Below the pieces are notes generated by a model. That model searched no databases. It saw nothing but the letters and a program-made list of their open reading frames with translations, and was not told the DNA's origin. Positions 1 to 10,527 of a stretch of 64,000 nt of DNA are shown piece after piece. The DNA comes from Spirometra erinaceieuropaei (taxonomy: Eukaryota > Platyhelminthes > Cestoda > Diphyllobothriidea > Diphyllobothriidae): assembly GCA_902702965.1 (NCBI GenBank), contig CACRXP010000549.1, positions 278,064 through 342,063 of the forward strand, given 5' to 3'. A program made the position numbers and the translations under genes. Within the stretch, counting starts at the first letter, position 1. Each line of letters opens with the position of its first letter.

Positions 1-1328
1 CCCTGTGGCGTTATAATGGTCATGGAATCCTTACATGCAAGGACGCAGTAATGCTCTTATCTCCTGAGGTTGCCATGCAAACAGGCTTTTGGTTCTCTCA
101 CTCCTGCCGACGCTCCTTGCCTGCGAGACGGGGGCTCGGGTAGGAATGCAGTGGGGAGATTACTACGTTGCACGGAGGGCGGGCCTGGAGCGGAGGACGC
201 GCAAAGAAGAAGTCTCCGGGTGACTGCATATACGGGTGACGCCCCACACCGCCCCCCGCCCCCCACCACCCCGAGTTTCCGCACACTCTGGCGCACACAC
301 CTAACCCCCCCCCCTCAGCTGGAGTCCTCATGTTGGTACATGTGTGTGTGCGCGCGTATCCTCACCATATGCCGGGGGAGGCATTAGTGGCGTCGAGGCA
401 CTACCCGTCAGGCTGGAGGTAATTATGTGTCTGGGCGTTTCCCCCAGAGAAAATGCCGGACGCCAAGGTCATGCCAGATTGCCGAGAAGATGGCCCTGAG
501 TAGATAATTAATTTTGGATTTCAAAAAACCCGCTGAAGACGAAACAGACCCTGGAAGGAATATTCTTTGTGACTAGGCGATGTGATATGATAAGTTCTGC
601 AATGCGTCACTTGTGACTCGAAGTACGACATTTGGTCGCCAAAACGCCTGCAGAATGCACTACTGCTCATCTAGGGGTTGCCGAATGAGAATAGCTAATG
701 GCATACGTAAGATGATCGCATTCCACTTTGTCTTAGACAACAGTAAACCAGAAAGGACTATTCCGACCATCTTGGTTATTGAGGCATTACCCAGTTGCCT
801 GTTACGGTGTGATCACCCACCAGTACCCCAAATTCAAGCTATAATACAGAAAGAAACGGTCTAAGCCTTTCGTTGGCTATATTTAAATATAGCAACTGGA
901 AACGCGGGAACGCCCAACACCGCTCCAACGGCATTGGTAAATGCTATTTATAAGGCCTGCGGAAACGATGCCAACAAAACCAGTCCCGTAAAGCGTCATC
1001 CAATATTAATCGCGCATTTTTGAACTCTGTATTTTCGTCTAAGTTGTGGATAATGCAACTTTACCCGTCAATACGCTGAGATTGTGTCGTATCAATAGGA
1101 GTACATCACCATTATGATGCAGTATAAAATTACTACGTTTACTTTTCTTGCGGCTATATAGTGTAGGCTGCCAAAAAGCACAAAAGCACGCTGTGCATAC
1201 TCCAACCGTATCATTTTCGGAGTAAACTACTGTACTTCAGAAAACTGAATTTGATGAACACGGCGTCGAAAGTACAGTTTCCAAGGTGGATAACCAAAGA
1301 TGGACTTCTACCCAACGAAGACAAATAT
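1..1328. other. No recognisable gene
   Basis: The first 400 bases are GC-rich with C runs, and open frames exist on both strands (about 70-105 codons). None carries a motif I know, and they overlap each other in different frames as chance frames do. From about 860 the sequence turns AT-rich. No repeat shared with the rest of the window was seen. Confidence 0.5.
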
Positions 1329-1330
1329 CA

Positions 1331-1375
1331 GAAGAAGAAGAAGAAGAAGAAGAAGAAGAAGAAGAAAAGAAGAAA
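1331..1375. repeat. GAA microsatellite, likely PLE 3' tail
   Basis: An almost pure run of GAA/AAG units starts right where the minus-strand PLE ends. The same trinucleotide ends other PLE copies here (54166-54182 and 63784-63794; TTC in the plus-strand copy at 36136-36150), so it is best read as the element's simple tail. It gives a false glutamate-rich open frame. Confidence 0.8.
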
Positions 1376-1414
1376 AATAGGAGAAGATGCTATCACTGGA
1401 ACGGAAAATCTATT

Positions 1415-1454
1415 GGCCTGACGTTTCGGAGTCTCACTCTAACCCATCATCAAA
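1415..1454 (-). ncRNA. Hammerhead-like ribozyme core of PLE
   Basis: On the minus strand the order is TGATGA, a stem-loop with GGGTT...GACTCC, then CGAAACGTC. These are the conserved blocks of a hammerhead (CUGAUGA, stem II, GAAA, UC). Hammerheads are known in PLEs. In this copy stem II has two mismatched pairs, so it may be inactive. The homologous copies at 54210-54248 and 63823-63861 pair better. Confidence 0.5.
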
Positions 1455-2249
1455 GAAAGTCGCAGACAATTGAAATGGCGGTACAAGGAGTGCAGTATTT
1501 ATAGCACGTGGTTGACGTGGGACCACATGCGTACTGTAATTAACAGCTCCTGCAATCACCGCTGGGTTCGTAATTGATGCGGTGGTGGCCTGTCAGTCCG
1601 CATTCGAGTCATTAATGGCCGCGACTTCGTCATCCGTGTTGGATACTGGTGTGACGATTGCTCGGCAAACTGGCTCACTGTCACTGGGATTATTGCGCGC
1701 CCGCGCCCTCCCCACGTGACTGATTCCCCTGCCTAGGGAAAATCTCAGCACGGAATGCGGTAGCTGGAGTTCATTGCGCTTGCTGATGGACTGCGGGCCC
1801 GGGAATCATGACTCGAGCAGCTCGCGGCTCACGCGGTTGTCACCCCTTGCAAGGGTTTCGGCCTCTTGAATGGTGGAAATATGGCCGGGTTTCGTCGAAT
1901 GAGCCGCCACCTGAGATCTAACGTCTCCCCGTCCCACTGCTGCTGCGTGCTCGGCTACTCGCATTCGGAGTAATCTCCCAGTTTCTCCGACGTATTTGCG
2001 TTTTGTCCGCAACTGCACCAAATCCGATTATCGACTCCTGACATTTCGTGTCGCGGCAGTGGGTCTTTCGGGCTTATGTCTTAGCAACTGATGGTTGCTT
2101 CCGGCCTGTGTGCAACCGTAACTGCAAGTGGAGTGAGAAGACGACTGACGGCTTCCGAGACGTTCTTCACGTATGGAAAAGCCCGTCAAAATAGCAACTA
2201 CGTAGGCGTGGAGTTCATGGGTGGGGTCGTGGATATATTTCATTCTTTA

Positions 2250-3145
2250 CCTTTTGCCGCAATCGGTCCAGTGCGGCGTCACCTCACGGCCGCCATGCAG
2301 ACTAGCCGGCTGTCAAGGTGCCAACTGCCGCGAAAAATTGCTACCTTGATGGTCTTTTCACCGGATCGACTGGAGCTCCCGTTGTTCATTTTTGACTAAG
2401 GAAGTGTTAACTGCATACGCCTTTTTTTCTCTAACTGTTGTCTGGAAAAGGGCCTGTCTCCGCGCCGAACTCCTTTGGAGCGCTTGAGACCAGTCGCACT
2501 GCTTCCTTTAGAGGCAATGTCGTCACAGACCGGGGAAGAAGGGGGACTGTAGTCTTCACTGTTCGTTTATTCGTCGCCGCCTCTTAGAGAAGATAAAACA
2601 GGCCCAGATACCTTTCTGCAATCGGCCTGACTGGTAAACGACGGCCTTGCAAACACTTTCTTTCTACACGAAAAATTTAACAACTACAGTTAGCCAAAAG
2701 TCCTTTTGTTCGTAAAGTGAGCCTCTTTTGGAGGAAAAGGAGGCAAGTGATGCCGTCGAAACCTGCTGGACAGGACAATCTTTCTTCCCCAGCCAGAGCG
2801 TTTTTTATTCCTCTAGTTCGGGATTTTGAGACTGAATCTGTTGATAGGTCTCTGAATGCCATTTCACTTTCGAGATCCGTTCAGACATGGACGCTATCCC
2901 TGCAGCATAGGCATGTCGAAAATTGTGAGTGAATCGCTCATGAAAATTTTGAGGAAAACCACGAATAAGGGTAAGGACAATTGTCAGACTCAGATCAACA
3001 AGGGTTATAACCTCGGCCTATACGGCACTTTCATTGCAATAGGCAGGGTTGGTTGTCCCACCAGAACGGCGTTAGAACATTCGGGAAACCCACGCCCTGA
3101 GCAACTGCGTCTAAAGATACAATAAACAATTGTCTTCATCGGACG
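2250..3145. other. No recognisable gene
   Basis: Short open frames on both strands overlap each other (for example 2717-2932 plus and 2677-2862 minus). None shows a known motif. The stretch separates two PLE pieces of opposite orientation and may hold further decayed PLE sequence that I cannot identify. Confidence 0.4.
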
Positions 3146-3450
3146 CCAGCTATTTAGATAAAAAAGAGGTCGTCTGAAGAATTCCATGTGAAGCATGTAA
3201 TGCAGCGTACTGTGGCCAAACTGGAAAGTCGGCCTCTACACTCACACGTGAACATCAGTTAGCCGTGAAGAGGTATGATCACTTGTTCCAAGTTGTCATG
3301 CACACACTGGAAACTGACTATAAATTTGTTGGGAACAAAACTCGCGTTGTTGATGTCTGTCCATCTGAAAAAAGATACTGAATCATGAATTAACCGGCAC
3401 ATTAAACTAGACACTGCTTTTAATAATCTCAGCGAAAAATGGAAGAGGAT
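3146..3450 (+). mobile_element. PLE endonuclease fragment (GIY-YIG)
   Basis: Reading frames across 3160-3450 give RIPCEACNAAYCGQTGKSAS, then REHQLAVKR, and, after a frame change near 3380, INRHIKLDTAFNNL. This order (IPC..C, YCGQTG, H at the helix, and the C-terminal SINRHIDL block) is the PLE endonuclease. A stop codon lies just before RIPC, and at least one frameshift breaks the domain. A close relative lies at 42690-43050. No RT or tail is seen. Confidence 0.7.
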
Positions 3451-3679
3451 ACAGCCAATCAACAGAAGTCGTCAATCAAGGCCACGAATTATTTCCTAGA
3501 ATTAAAGGACAGTATTGATCTTTTGACTCTTTAAAAATTTTTGACTGTTTTGCGTATTTACCACGAGTCTAAATACTACCTGGGGAATGACTGTCGAAAA
3601 GTAATGGAATAAAGTGTGGTGTATTTTCCAAACGACTCAAGACTTTCTACGGTATACATATATATTCGGGATGCGTGGT

Positions 3680-3905
3680 GGCACGCCTAGATGCGGGGTT
3701 GCGCCGTGTCAGCCACCGGTGACCTCCCGTGCCTCCAGTCTTTTTGACTTGGTCAGGACACAGATCCAGATGTGAGAGGATAAGAGAGTGTGGTAGATGC
3801 TGTGCAAGCCTGTTATCTCTGTAAACTTGTCCACGCGCAAATCGTCGTCCTAGCTCTCACCCTGCTGTGGAGCAAACGACGGACATTGTCAAAATCGATG
3901 GCCGA
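3680..3905 (-). mobile_element. SINE-B fragment
   Basis: The plus-strand text GTGGTAGATGCTGTGCAAG followed by CACGCGCAAATCGTCGT matches, with divergence, 8812-8880 in the same orientation and the reverse complement of 26890-27010. This makes it a minus-strand copy of the dispersed element called SINE-B here. It is truncated and diverged. Confidence 0.5.
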
Positions 3906-4038
3906 ACTCTCATGTATACTCCGTAGTAGATATCATTTCCGCAGGAGGAAAGTAAACACTAAATTAAAGTCGGGCTACGGATACGGCCGCGGGAACTGCG
4001 CGGACATTTTGTGCCCGAAAAAAATATCATAACATGTA

Positions 4039-5002
4039 CAGTAGATGTGCTAACTCATGAAATGTCAACAAAAATTTCGAAACGCGTGCTCGTTTCGAAA
4101 AGATAAATTTGAGTAGTGTTGCAAAACTAATCATGATGCAGCATCAACCTATAATAAGTCAGTTACCTCAGGGTGTCGGCTTTCGAAAGAATTTATTTTC
4201 GGCTGCATGCAAGATCCATACTCAGCAAAAAATGACTACTTAAGAAGTATGCAATTTTCTCATTGATTTTCGATGCCCTTGAAAATTCAATTATATTTCA
4301 TGGAAAACATGCATTGAAATATTCAATCTTATGCTTATTCGGTAGAAAATCACGTCTTCTTCCAACTTTTATTCAAAAGAAGAGTATAATTCGCTCTTAA
4401 AAAACTTTTCTAATTCCCGAATAAGTTTGAACCCGACCTGCTGTTACACTTGCATTCAGGGTTTCAAAACTACAAGCTGTATATTTTCCGTGTACGGAAA
4501 ACCATGCATTTCTCTACGGTGTTAAAAGGAAACCATATGAGGTTCATAGAATTTAGCAGCGGATTTGAGCCATATTGTTAACATGACGTTACATGAACGG
4601 CCATTTAACGGTATTAAAAAATCTCACAATTAGAAACTTTTTTAAAACCGAATCATACTTTTCTTTTGAGTATGAAATTGGAAGAAGACGTGATTTTCTA
4701 CTGAATAAGTAAAAGAATGAATATTTTTATTCATGTTTTCCATGAAATATAATTAATTTTCAAGGGCATCGAAAATCAATGAGAAAATAGCATACTTCTT
4801 AAGAAGTCATTGTTGGCAGAGTATAGATCTTGCATGCAGCCGAGAATAAGCTCTTTCGAAAGCCGACACCCTGAGGTAACTGGATCATTATAGATTTATG
4901 CTACATCATGATTAGTTTGACAACACTACCTAATTTATCTTTTCGGAATGAGAACGCATTTCGAAATTTTGGTTGGCATTTCATGAGTTAGCGCATCTAC
5001 TG
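4039..5002. mobile_element. Palindromic foldback element, copy A
   Basis: The ends are CAGTAGATGTGC and its exact inverse GCGCATCTACTG, each next to TA (4037-4038 and 5003-5004), which fits TA target duplication of the Tc1/mariner group. The two arms are inverted copies over roughly 350-400 bp each. For example, GAAAATCACGTCTTCTTCC near 4345 pairs with GGAAGAAGACGTGATTTTC near 4680. The centre (about 4400-4660) is less symmetrical and carries a small palindrome TTTTCCGTGTACGGAAAA near 4486. No long open frame exists. Other copies lie at 7362, 27329, 29510 and 54957. Confidence 0.85.
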
Positions 5003-5004
5003 TA

Positions 5005-7359
5005 TATACTGGCAAATCACCATGGCTGCAAACATGACATCGTGAAAGCCATTATGGATATCACTTTTAAGATCTGAAAAACTCTGCTATTTGCTAGGCG
5101 TACTCCCTTGCGATGTTTCAGCAGACCGCTCCAGAGCTAATGGGCCCATTTGTAGTTGCTATCTACAGTCAAAAATGACATGAGATTAATTAGACTGCTT
5201 CCACATAGCCTAGTCGCAGGTGTACTTCATTTAATTAGTTTTGCATCCAGTTGGACGCCCTGCCGATTCCAATGGTGGAGTTTGTCTGAATGCCCGAGGG
5301 ACTGCACTCCTCCTTAGCATATGCATTTCAAAATGAAATCCCAATGCCGTCTTTACTATTGGTGCATACGCACAGTAAATTTAAATCACGCCCTGTGCTC
5401 CCATTGGTCAATACTATTACCATCAGCTAAAGTGATTAACGCCCGTGTCTGGCCTCGTCATTGGGTTCAATTTTTGATCCCCAATCACCCATTACAGTGA
5501 GAGAGTTTTGTAAGCCATCAAACCAGGATACCGATTTTTTGGCAGTCATCGGGTGAAGGCCTCTAAACACACCTGACCAGCCAAAATTGCCTGTTTTGCG
5601 GAAAAGGTGGTAATAGGGGTTTTACGGGCGGGACCTGTGTATGCATAGGGGAATGGCAAAATAAGTATAGTTTATTGGTAAGTTTGATTTTCGGGAGGAA
5701 ACTTTTAAATGCATTGACATATAGCAACCGAAATTGAACAGGGCAATTAGAAAAAAACATTAAGTGTCTACAACGATCGCTTCTCAAATCTCTGAGCTGA
5801 GGTCATTGTAGATAGTGCACCAGACCGTCTACAACTCGCGACCCAAGTTTGTACGATGGAACACCGAACCGAACTAATGGTGTCGGGCCTAAATCCGCTC
5901 AAATAAGTATGGTAGGTATTCTTTGTATGCGTGGGGGCCTTCACCCGATCCTTACCACTTTTTATTCAAATCAAACATCTTGAAGACGTTCACTTCCGTG
6001 GAATCATTCAATCATTCGATAAGTTGAAGAAGAAGAAGAAGAAGATGGACGAGTTTGTAGGGCAAGGAATTTCCAACTTCTGAATAGTGATCACATATTC
6101 CAGACTCACCGAAAATGACATGATTGCTTATTTGATCTTTCATCACGTAAGACATGGCTAGCTGATTTAAGACAAGGGCATTCAACGTAACATCGCAATT
6201 CTCCCTCTTTCTGCAATGCCACCCCTCGACGATTAGTTCTTGAGATCTCCTAACGAGATTTCTCCGACCACAACGTCTTTTCAAAAAGTCCTTGGGGATC
6301 TGGTGTCTAGTTACACAAGGGACGTCCTAAGCATTTCTCATTCAGATAGCACACGCGCTTCAAACTGCTTTTCGTACAAAGCATAGGTACATATACAGAA
6401 AATCAGTCCTTACAGCTTAAAGGTTGGGCAAAGCTGGTCTTGAACTGGGGATTTCGTATAACCATTGACGTTTGCATTTAACTTAGTCTTAGCGGCCATT
6501 GCGACTAAAAATGCGAACTATTTTAATCAGACTCTCCGAGTTTACAATTAAAAAACTTAGTAATAACCTATGTCTACGTTGCTCCGAACTATAAAAATCA
6601 ACTCGTTTACTCCCATTAGGGGCCAAAGTACCTAACTGATTTGCTTTCATGTGTTTCAGATACAGTCCTTTAGCCGGCTGCTCAGTGCCCCTCAAACCAC
6701 TGAATTCTGCTATCCTCCAGAACGTCGGTGACTCCGTCAATCCGATGGCCGGCCCCAGAAATCCTTCCAGGTCTAACATGGGTTCCACACTAGACAGCAA
6801 AAGGTAACGAAAACCTGCTCTACGCTACTTTTGAAGCCGCCAACATGGTCATGCTTTTTTTCTTGTTTGGCAAGATACCATTTCCGCGTGCAGCGCCCCC
6901 CTCCCCCTATTTCGGCAGGAGTCGACCTCCGCATGGCACGCGTTAGCATAGATGTCAGGTGATGTCGGCCGCTGCGCAGCATCTTAGCCCCGGTCGGCTT
7001 GACCGAAGTAGACGCTGGTGTATGTGAGCGGTAAAGAGGAGTGGGATGGAACAGGATCGAACACAGAGCTTCGTTCCTCACTGCGTACGACCAAATCGCT
7101 TTGAAACGGCTGTGGTGGTTTGGAAGGCACCTTGCGTCAGCCATTGCGTCCCGTCGGCTGGAAGAAGTGAGGATGAAAACGTGACTGGGTAATCCACCCT
7201 CACATTAAACCACCGCATTCCACACGAAAAAAATCTGGCGTGCTTTAATCTACCACTTCAAGCCAAAGGTTGCGACTTAGAAGGTTCTCAAGTAATGGGC
7301 TAGCACGGCCCCTCTCGGGACTGAAAGACAGGATACAAGTAGTCCTTCTTAGTCTGACA
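5005..7359. other. No recognisable gene; one GAA tract
   Basis: Open frames up to 123 codons (minus strand 6773-7144) show no domain I recognise and have no matching signals around them. A pure GAA/AAG tract at 6026-6045 could mark an old PLE 3' end, but the expected GACGTTTC block is not beside it. Nothing else repeats elsewhere in the window. Confidence 0.4.
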
Positions 7360-7361
7360 TA

Positions 7362-8316
7362 CAGTAGGTGAGCCAACTCATGAAATGTCAACCGAAATTC
7401 CGAAATGTGTTTCCATTCCGAAACGGTTAATTAAGAAGGTTTAAAAAATTAATCATCATGCAGCATAATTTTATAATAATTCAGTCACCTCGTGATGGCG
7501 GTTTTTAAATGAACTTCTTACCAGCTGCACGCAAGATCTATATCCTGTAAAAAATGACTACTTAAGCGGCGTGCATTTTTCTCATTAATTTTCGTGGTCC
7601 TCAACAAGTCAATTATATTTCCTAGAAACAATACAAAAAATATCCATTTTTTCTTATTCGGTAGAAACATACGTCTTCTTCCAACTTTATACCCGAAGGA
7701 AGGGTATAGTTTGGTTTTAAAGAAGGTTCTAATTGTAAAATTTTTAACACGCCATGTCTCTGCATTTACCAATGTGGCTTGTAAAGTTAACAATGTGGCT
7801 CAAATCTACGACTAAATTTTACGAACTCCATATAGTCTTCTCGTAATACCGTAAAGAAATGTATGGTTTTCCGTACGGCTTGTAATTTGGAAACCGGGAA
7901 TGCAATTGTAACGGCAGGCAAGGCTTAAAATTATTCGGGAATTGGAAAAGTTTTGAAAGCCGAATTGTGCCCGTCCTTCGAGTATAAGATTGAAAGAAGA
8001 CGTCATTGTCTACCGAATGAGTAAAATAATGAATATTTGTATGCACGTTTTCTATGAAAGATAACTGACTTGTTAAGGACATCGAAAATAAATGAGAAAA
8101 AGTAATGCTATGTAAGTAGTCATTTTTTTACAGAGTACAGTTTTTGAATCCATCCAGGAGGAAGTTCTTTCGAAGGACGACATCCTGAGGTAACTGAAAT
8201 ATTATAGAATTTTGCTGTAAGATGAGTAGTTTTACAACAGTATTTAATTAATCTCTATGAAACGAGAACGCATTTCGGAATTTCGGTTGACGTTGCATGA
8301 GTTAGCCCACCTACTT
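7362..8316. mobile_element. Palindromic foldback element, copy B
   Basis: The left end CAGTAGGTGAGCCAACTCAT follows TA at 7360-7361. The right end ATGAGTTAGCCCACCTACTT precedes TA at 8317-8318, with one change in the last hexamer. The arms are inverted copies, and the centre holds the TTTTCCGTACGG palindrome near 7866. Same family as 4039-5002. The small frames on both strands inside it come from the symmetry and are not genes. Confidence 0.85.
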
Positions 8317-8637
8317 TATATGACGCCCTCTTCTTTGTGAAACTAGGGAACTTCATCCCTGAAATGGACCTGGTTCACGTGAAGCTAACGACCAGGTAAT
8401 CGCAGGCGGGCTCTCAGTTCTGTCAGCCACTGCGTCAACTCCCATCATCAGTCGACAGACAGGGCATCTGTCACCCTTCTGGACTCCAAGGTTTGTGAGC
8501 GTCCCATGTGGCATGATCACCAAACCGTGGCCCTCGCAACCTGGTGTGCGTTGGCAATTTTTTGGCGCCTGATTCTCTGGCAGTAGGTGCGCTCGCGCTT
8601 CTCCCGGGAATATAGGTCTTGTGAATGACAGCTCAGT
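8317..8637. other. No recognisable gene
   Basis: About 300 bp of mixed sequence between a foldback element and a SINE-B copy. No open frame with a motif and no repeat match were seen. Confidence 0.4.
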
Positions 8638-8905
8638 TATCCATGTCTTTTCTGTTGTCGTTGTTGTCGGTCCAAAATCCTGACCGAGTATTTGTTGTGG
8701 ACCAGGAGTGGGGACTGGAACGCCAATGTGCGGGTTCGACTACGCCATCCATCTGCGCTCTCCCCCGCTTCCGGTCTTGAAACCCAGCCCGGATGAGGAG
8801 GTGGAGGAGTGAGTGCGGTAGATGCTGAGCAAGTCAACTTTCACGATAAATGAATTCACGCACAAGTCATCATGTCTGCTCCTTCTTGCCGCGTAGCTCA
8901 CGGTG
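8638..8905 (-). mobile_element. SINE-B copy
   Basis: The reverse complement runs parallel to 26900-27180 and 48235-48480. Shared blocks are AGCATCTACCGCACTC, a CCTCCACC tract, GGGGGAGAGCGCAG, and CCACAACAAATACTCGG. The 133-codon minus frame over 8740-9141 is partly this repeat and should not be taken as a gene. Confidence 0.65.
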
Positions 8906-10094
8906 GATATTGTTAAATTCTGCGGTGGGACAATCACTAGAGTATTAGGCCAATAATGAGGATTCCATCTGCATGATGAGTCATAACCGTCTTCACTAAA
9001 AAAAATAAGGCTGACCCGCTGGAACCTATCATGACGCATTAGTCGTCGCGGCCTGGAAAGATGCTCAGGCCTATGTTGCATGCTCGATAACCTGGGATCC
9101 GAGCTTACATGGATGGAACCCGGTTCATACGGATTTGGCAACTACGTCAGGCGCGGCCCACGTAGACGGGCTGTTTAACACCATCAGGTCCAATGTCCAT
9201 CCCAACCTCGGGTCGTCTGGACGGGAGGTGCGGGTGTGGGCGGTGTGCGAGTGAGATAGGTGCAGCGAAAGCCGCTTCTTTGCAAACACATGAAGGCTTC
9301 AGTCACGACTAGGGCAATCTAGGAGGGCGTTCGCGACAGCAGAACTGTCCATCCAATAGGACGTTTCTGCTAATGGGCAAGAAATTGTTCTTTTCAACGA
9401 CAGCGATCCTTACCAAGTGCCACTTGTGAATGTGGACAGGCCAAAGCAACAGTTAAAAGGAATGTAACTCTGTAATTCTGCATTGAGCTAGAAGGTGTGC
9501 TACCTTTCGGCACGCCAAGTGGGAGTTTGTCCCGCACGTATCCTCTGAGGCTCTATTGGGCGGCGGCGGATCGCAACGAGCCAACCACGTAGTACCGCTA
9601 TGACTACTGTCCATGCGAGATCGTCCCGGGGGGGTATAGTCACCGCATGGGCGGCAGCTGTCTCTTCTTGTAATTCCAGACATCATTAATTTTACAAGTA
9701 ACCTTTACTAAGGGTCCTTCTACCTATTCCCAGTTAGGCTGCTGCCCGATTCCCGTCTTCCTTTGTAGGCTGCCGTTGTTTTATGTTGGTGGCTTGAGTT
9801 ATTTTGGTTAAGACTGTGGGATTCTTGTTCAATCCTACCTTGTTTTTTATCTCGTGCTAGGGCTGATTTGACGTGATCGTGAGGAAGCTTCTAAGCCCCA
9901 GCGTGTTTCGACAGAGAATATTCATTTTGACAGCTATCCATAATTCATTTGTAAAAACCACGCGCTGAAGTCCACTAGTGTGTGGGAGGCTGTTTACACC
10001 AGAGTTAATAATGATCTCTAACCATATGTTAGTTTGTGTCCAGGGCTCACGTGTGCTTTTGGGGCAGATTTGAGCATCTCACTTGAGCCAGTTG
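8906..10094. other. No recognisable gene
   Basis: Moderately GC-rich to 9700, then T-rich. The open frames (for example minus 9453-9686) have no known motif. No match to other parts of the window was noticed. Confidence 0.4.
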
Positions 10095-10310
10095 TGAAAA
10101 ACTGGTAGTCATCTTGTGGATTCTATTTTTTTTACTTATGAGGTCCTATTTTGGGCTGAAAACTCAATGTATCAGATCTTGGAGATTCCGTATGGCGGAG
10201 AAGGTTGGCCAGGTAACTTAACCCAAATATAATTAAACTCACGACTCTCGGTCAAGACCTCGTAGCTCAGGTCGTGGGGGTTCGAATACCATCGAGGCCA
10301 TCGAGTGTTT
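10095..10310 (+). mobile_element. SINE-C copy with decayed tRNA-like module
   Basis: The body TATCAGATCTTGGAGATTCC, then GGTTGGCCAGGTAACTTAACC, then ATTAAACTCACG matches 49070-49130 and the reverse complement of 62790-62860. It is followed by CCTCGTAGCTCAGGTCG and GGGGGTTCGAATACC, which resemble A-box and B-box parts of a tRNA with the middle deleted. There is no cloverleaf, so it is not a tRNA gene. Confidence 0.55.
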
Positions 10311-10527
10311 CACCGGCTGCCTAAACTGAAATGCTGGTATATCATCGTCTCGTCAACCGCAGACAAATACCTCCGCAAGTCTTTTGCAAAATCACGACTG
10401 CATTTAGACAAAATATATGTCCTGCTTATCTTAAGTAGGCAAACCAACATTTCTTTTGAGAAATTCTACAAAAATGGGTTTTTATTACACCTCTTCTGGT
10501 CTCCTTCTGTGAAAAACCGAGGACGCA

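Larger units (their letters stand above)
1329..2245 (-). mobile_element. Penelope-like element remnant with GIY-YIG domain and 3' tail
   Basis: Read on the minus strand from about 2245 down. A frame with residues like PYVKNVSEAVSRLL (the linker after the reverse transcriptase of PLEs) lies near 2180-2130. It is followed by a GIY-YIG endonuclease piece at 2021-1806 with YVGETGR and AEHAAAVGRGD, then about 350 bp of 3' non-coding sequence, a hammerhead-like core and a GAA tail. The 3' part at about 1503-1710 matches three other segments at 53.4-54.5 kb, so this is one PLE subfamily. PLEs are retroelements whose endonuclease follows the reverse transcriptase. The RT core is missing and the frames are broken, so the copy is dead. 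Confidence 0.75.

Noticed and set aside
1286..1504. Glutamate-rich 72-codon plus frame
   Set aside because: It is made by the GAA tail and the inverse 3' end of a PLE.
6773..7144. 123-codon minus frame as a gene
   Set aside because: No recognisable domain and no supporting splice or start context.
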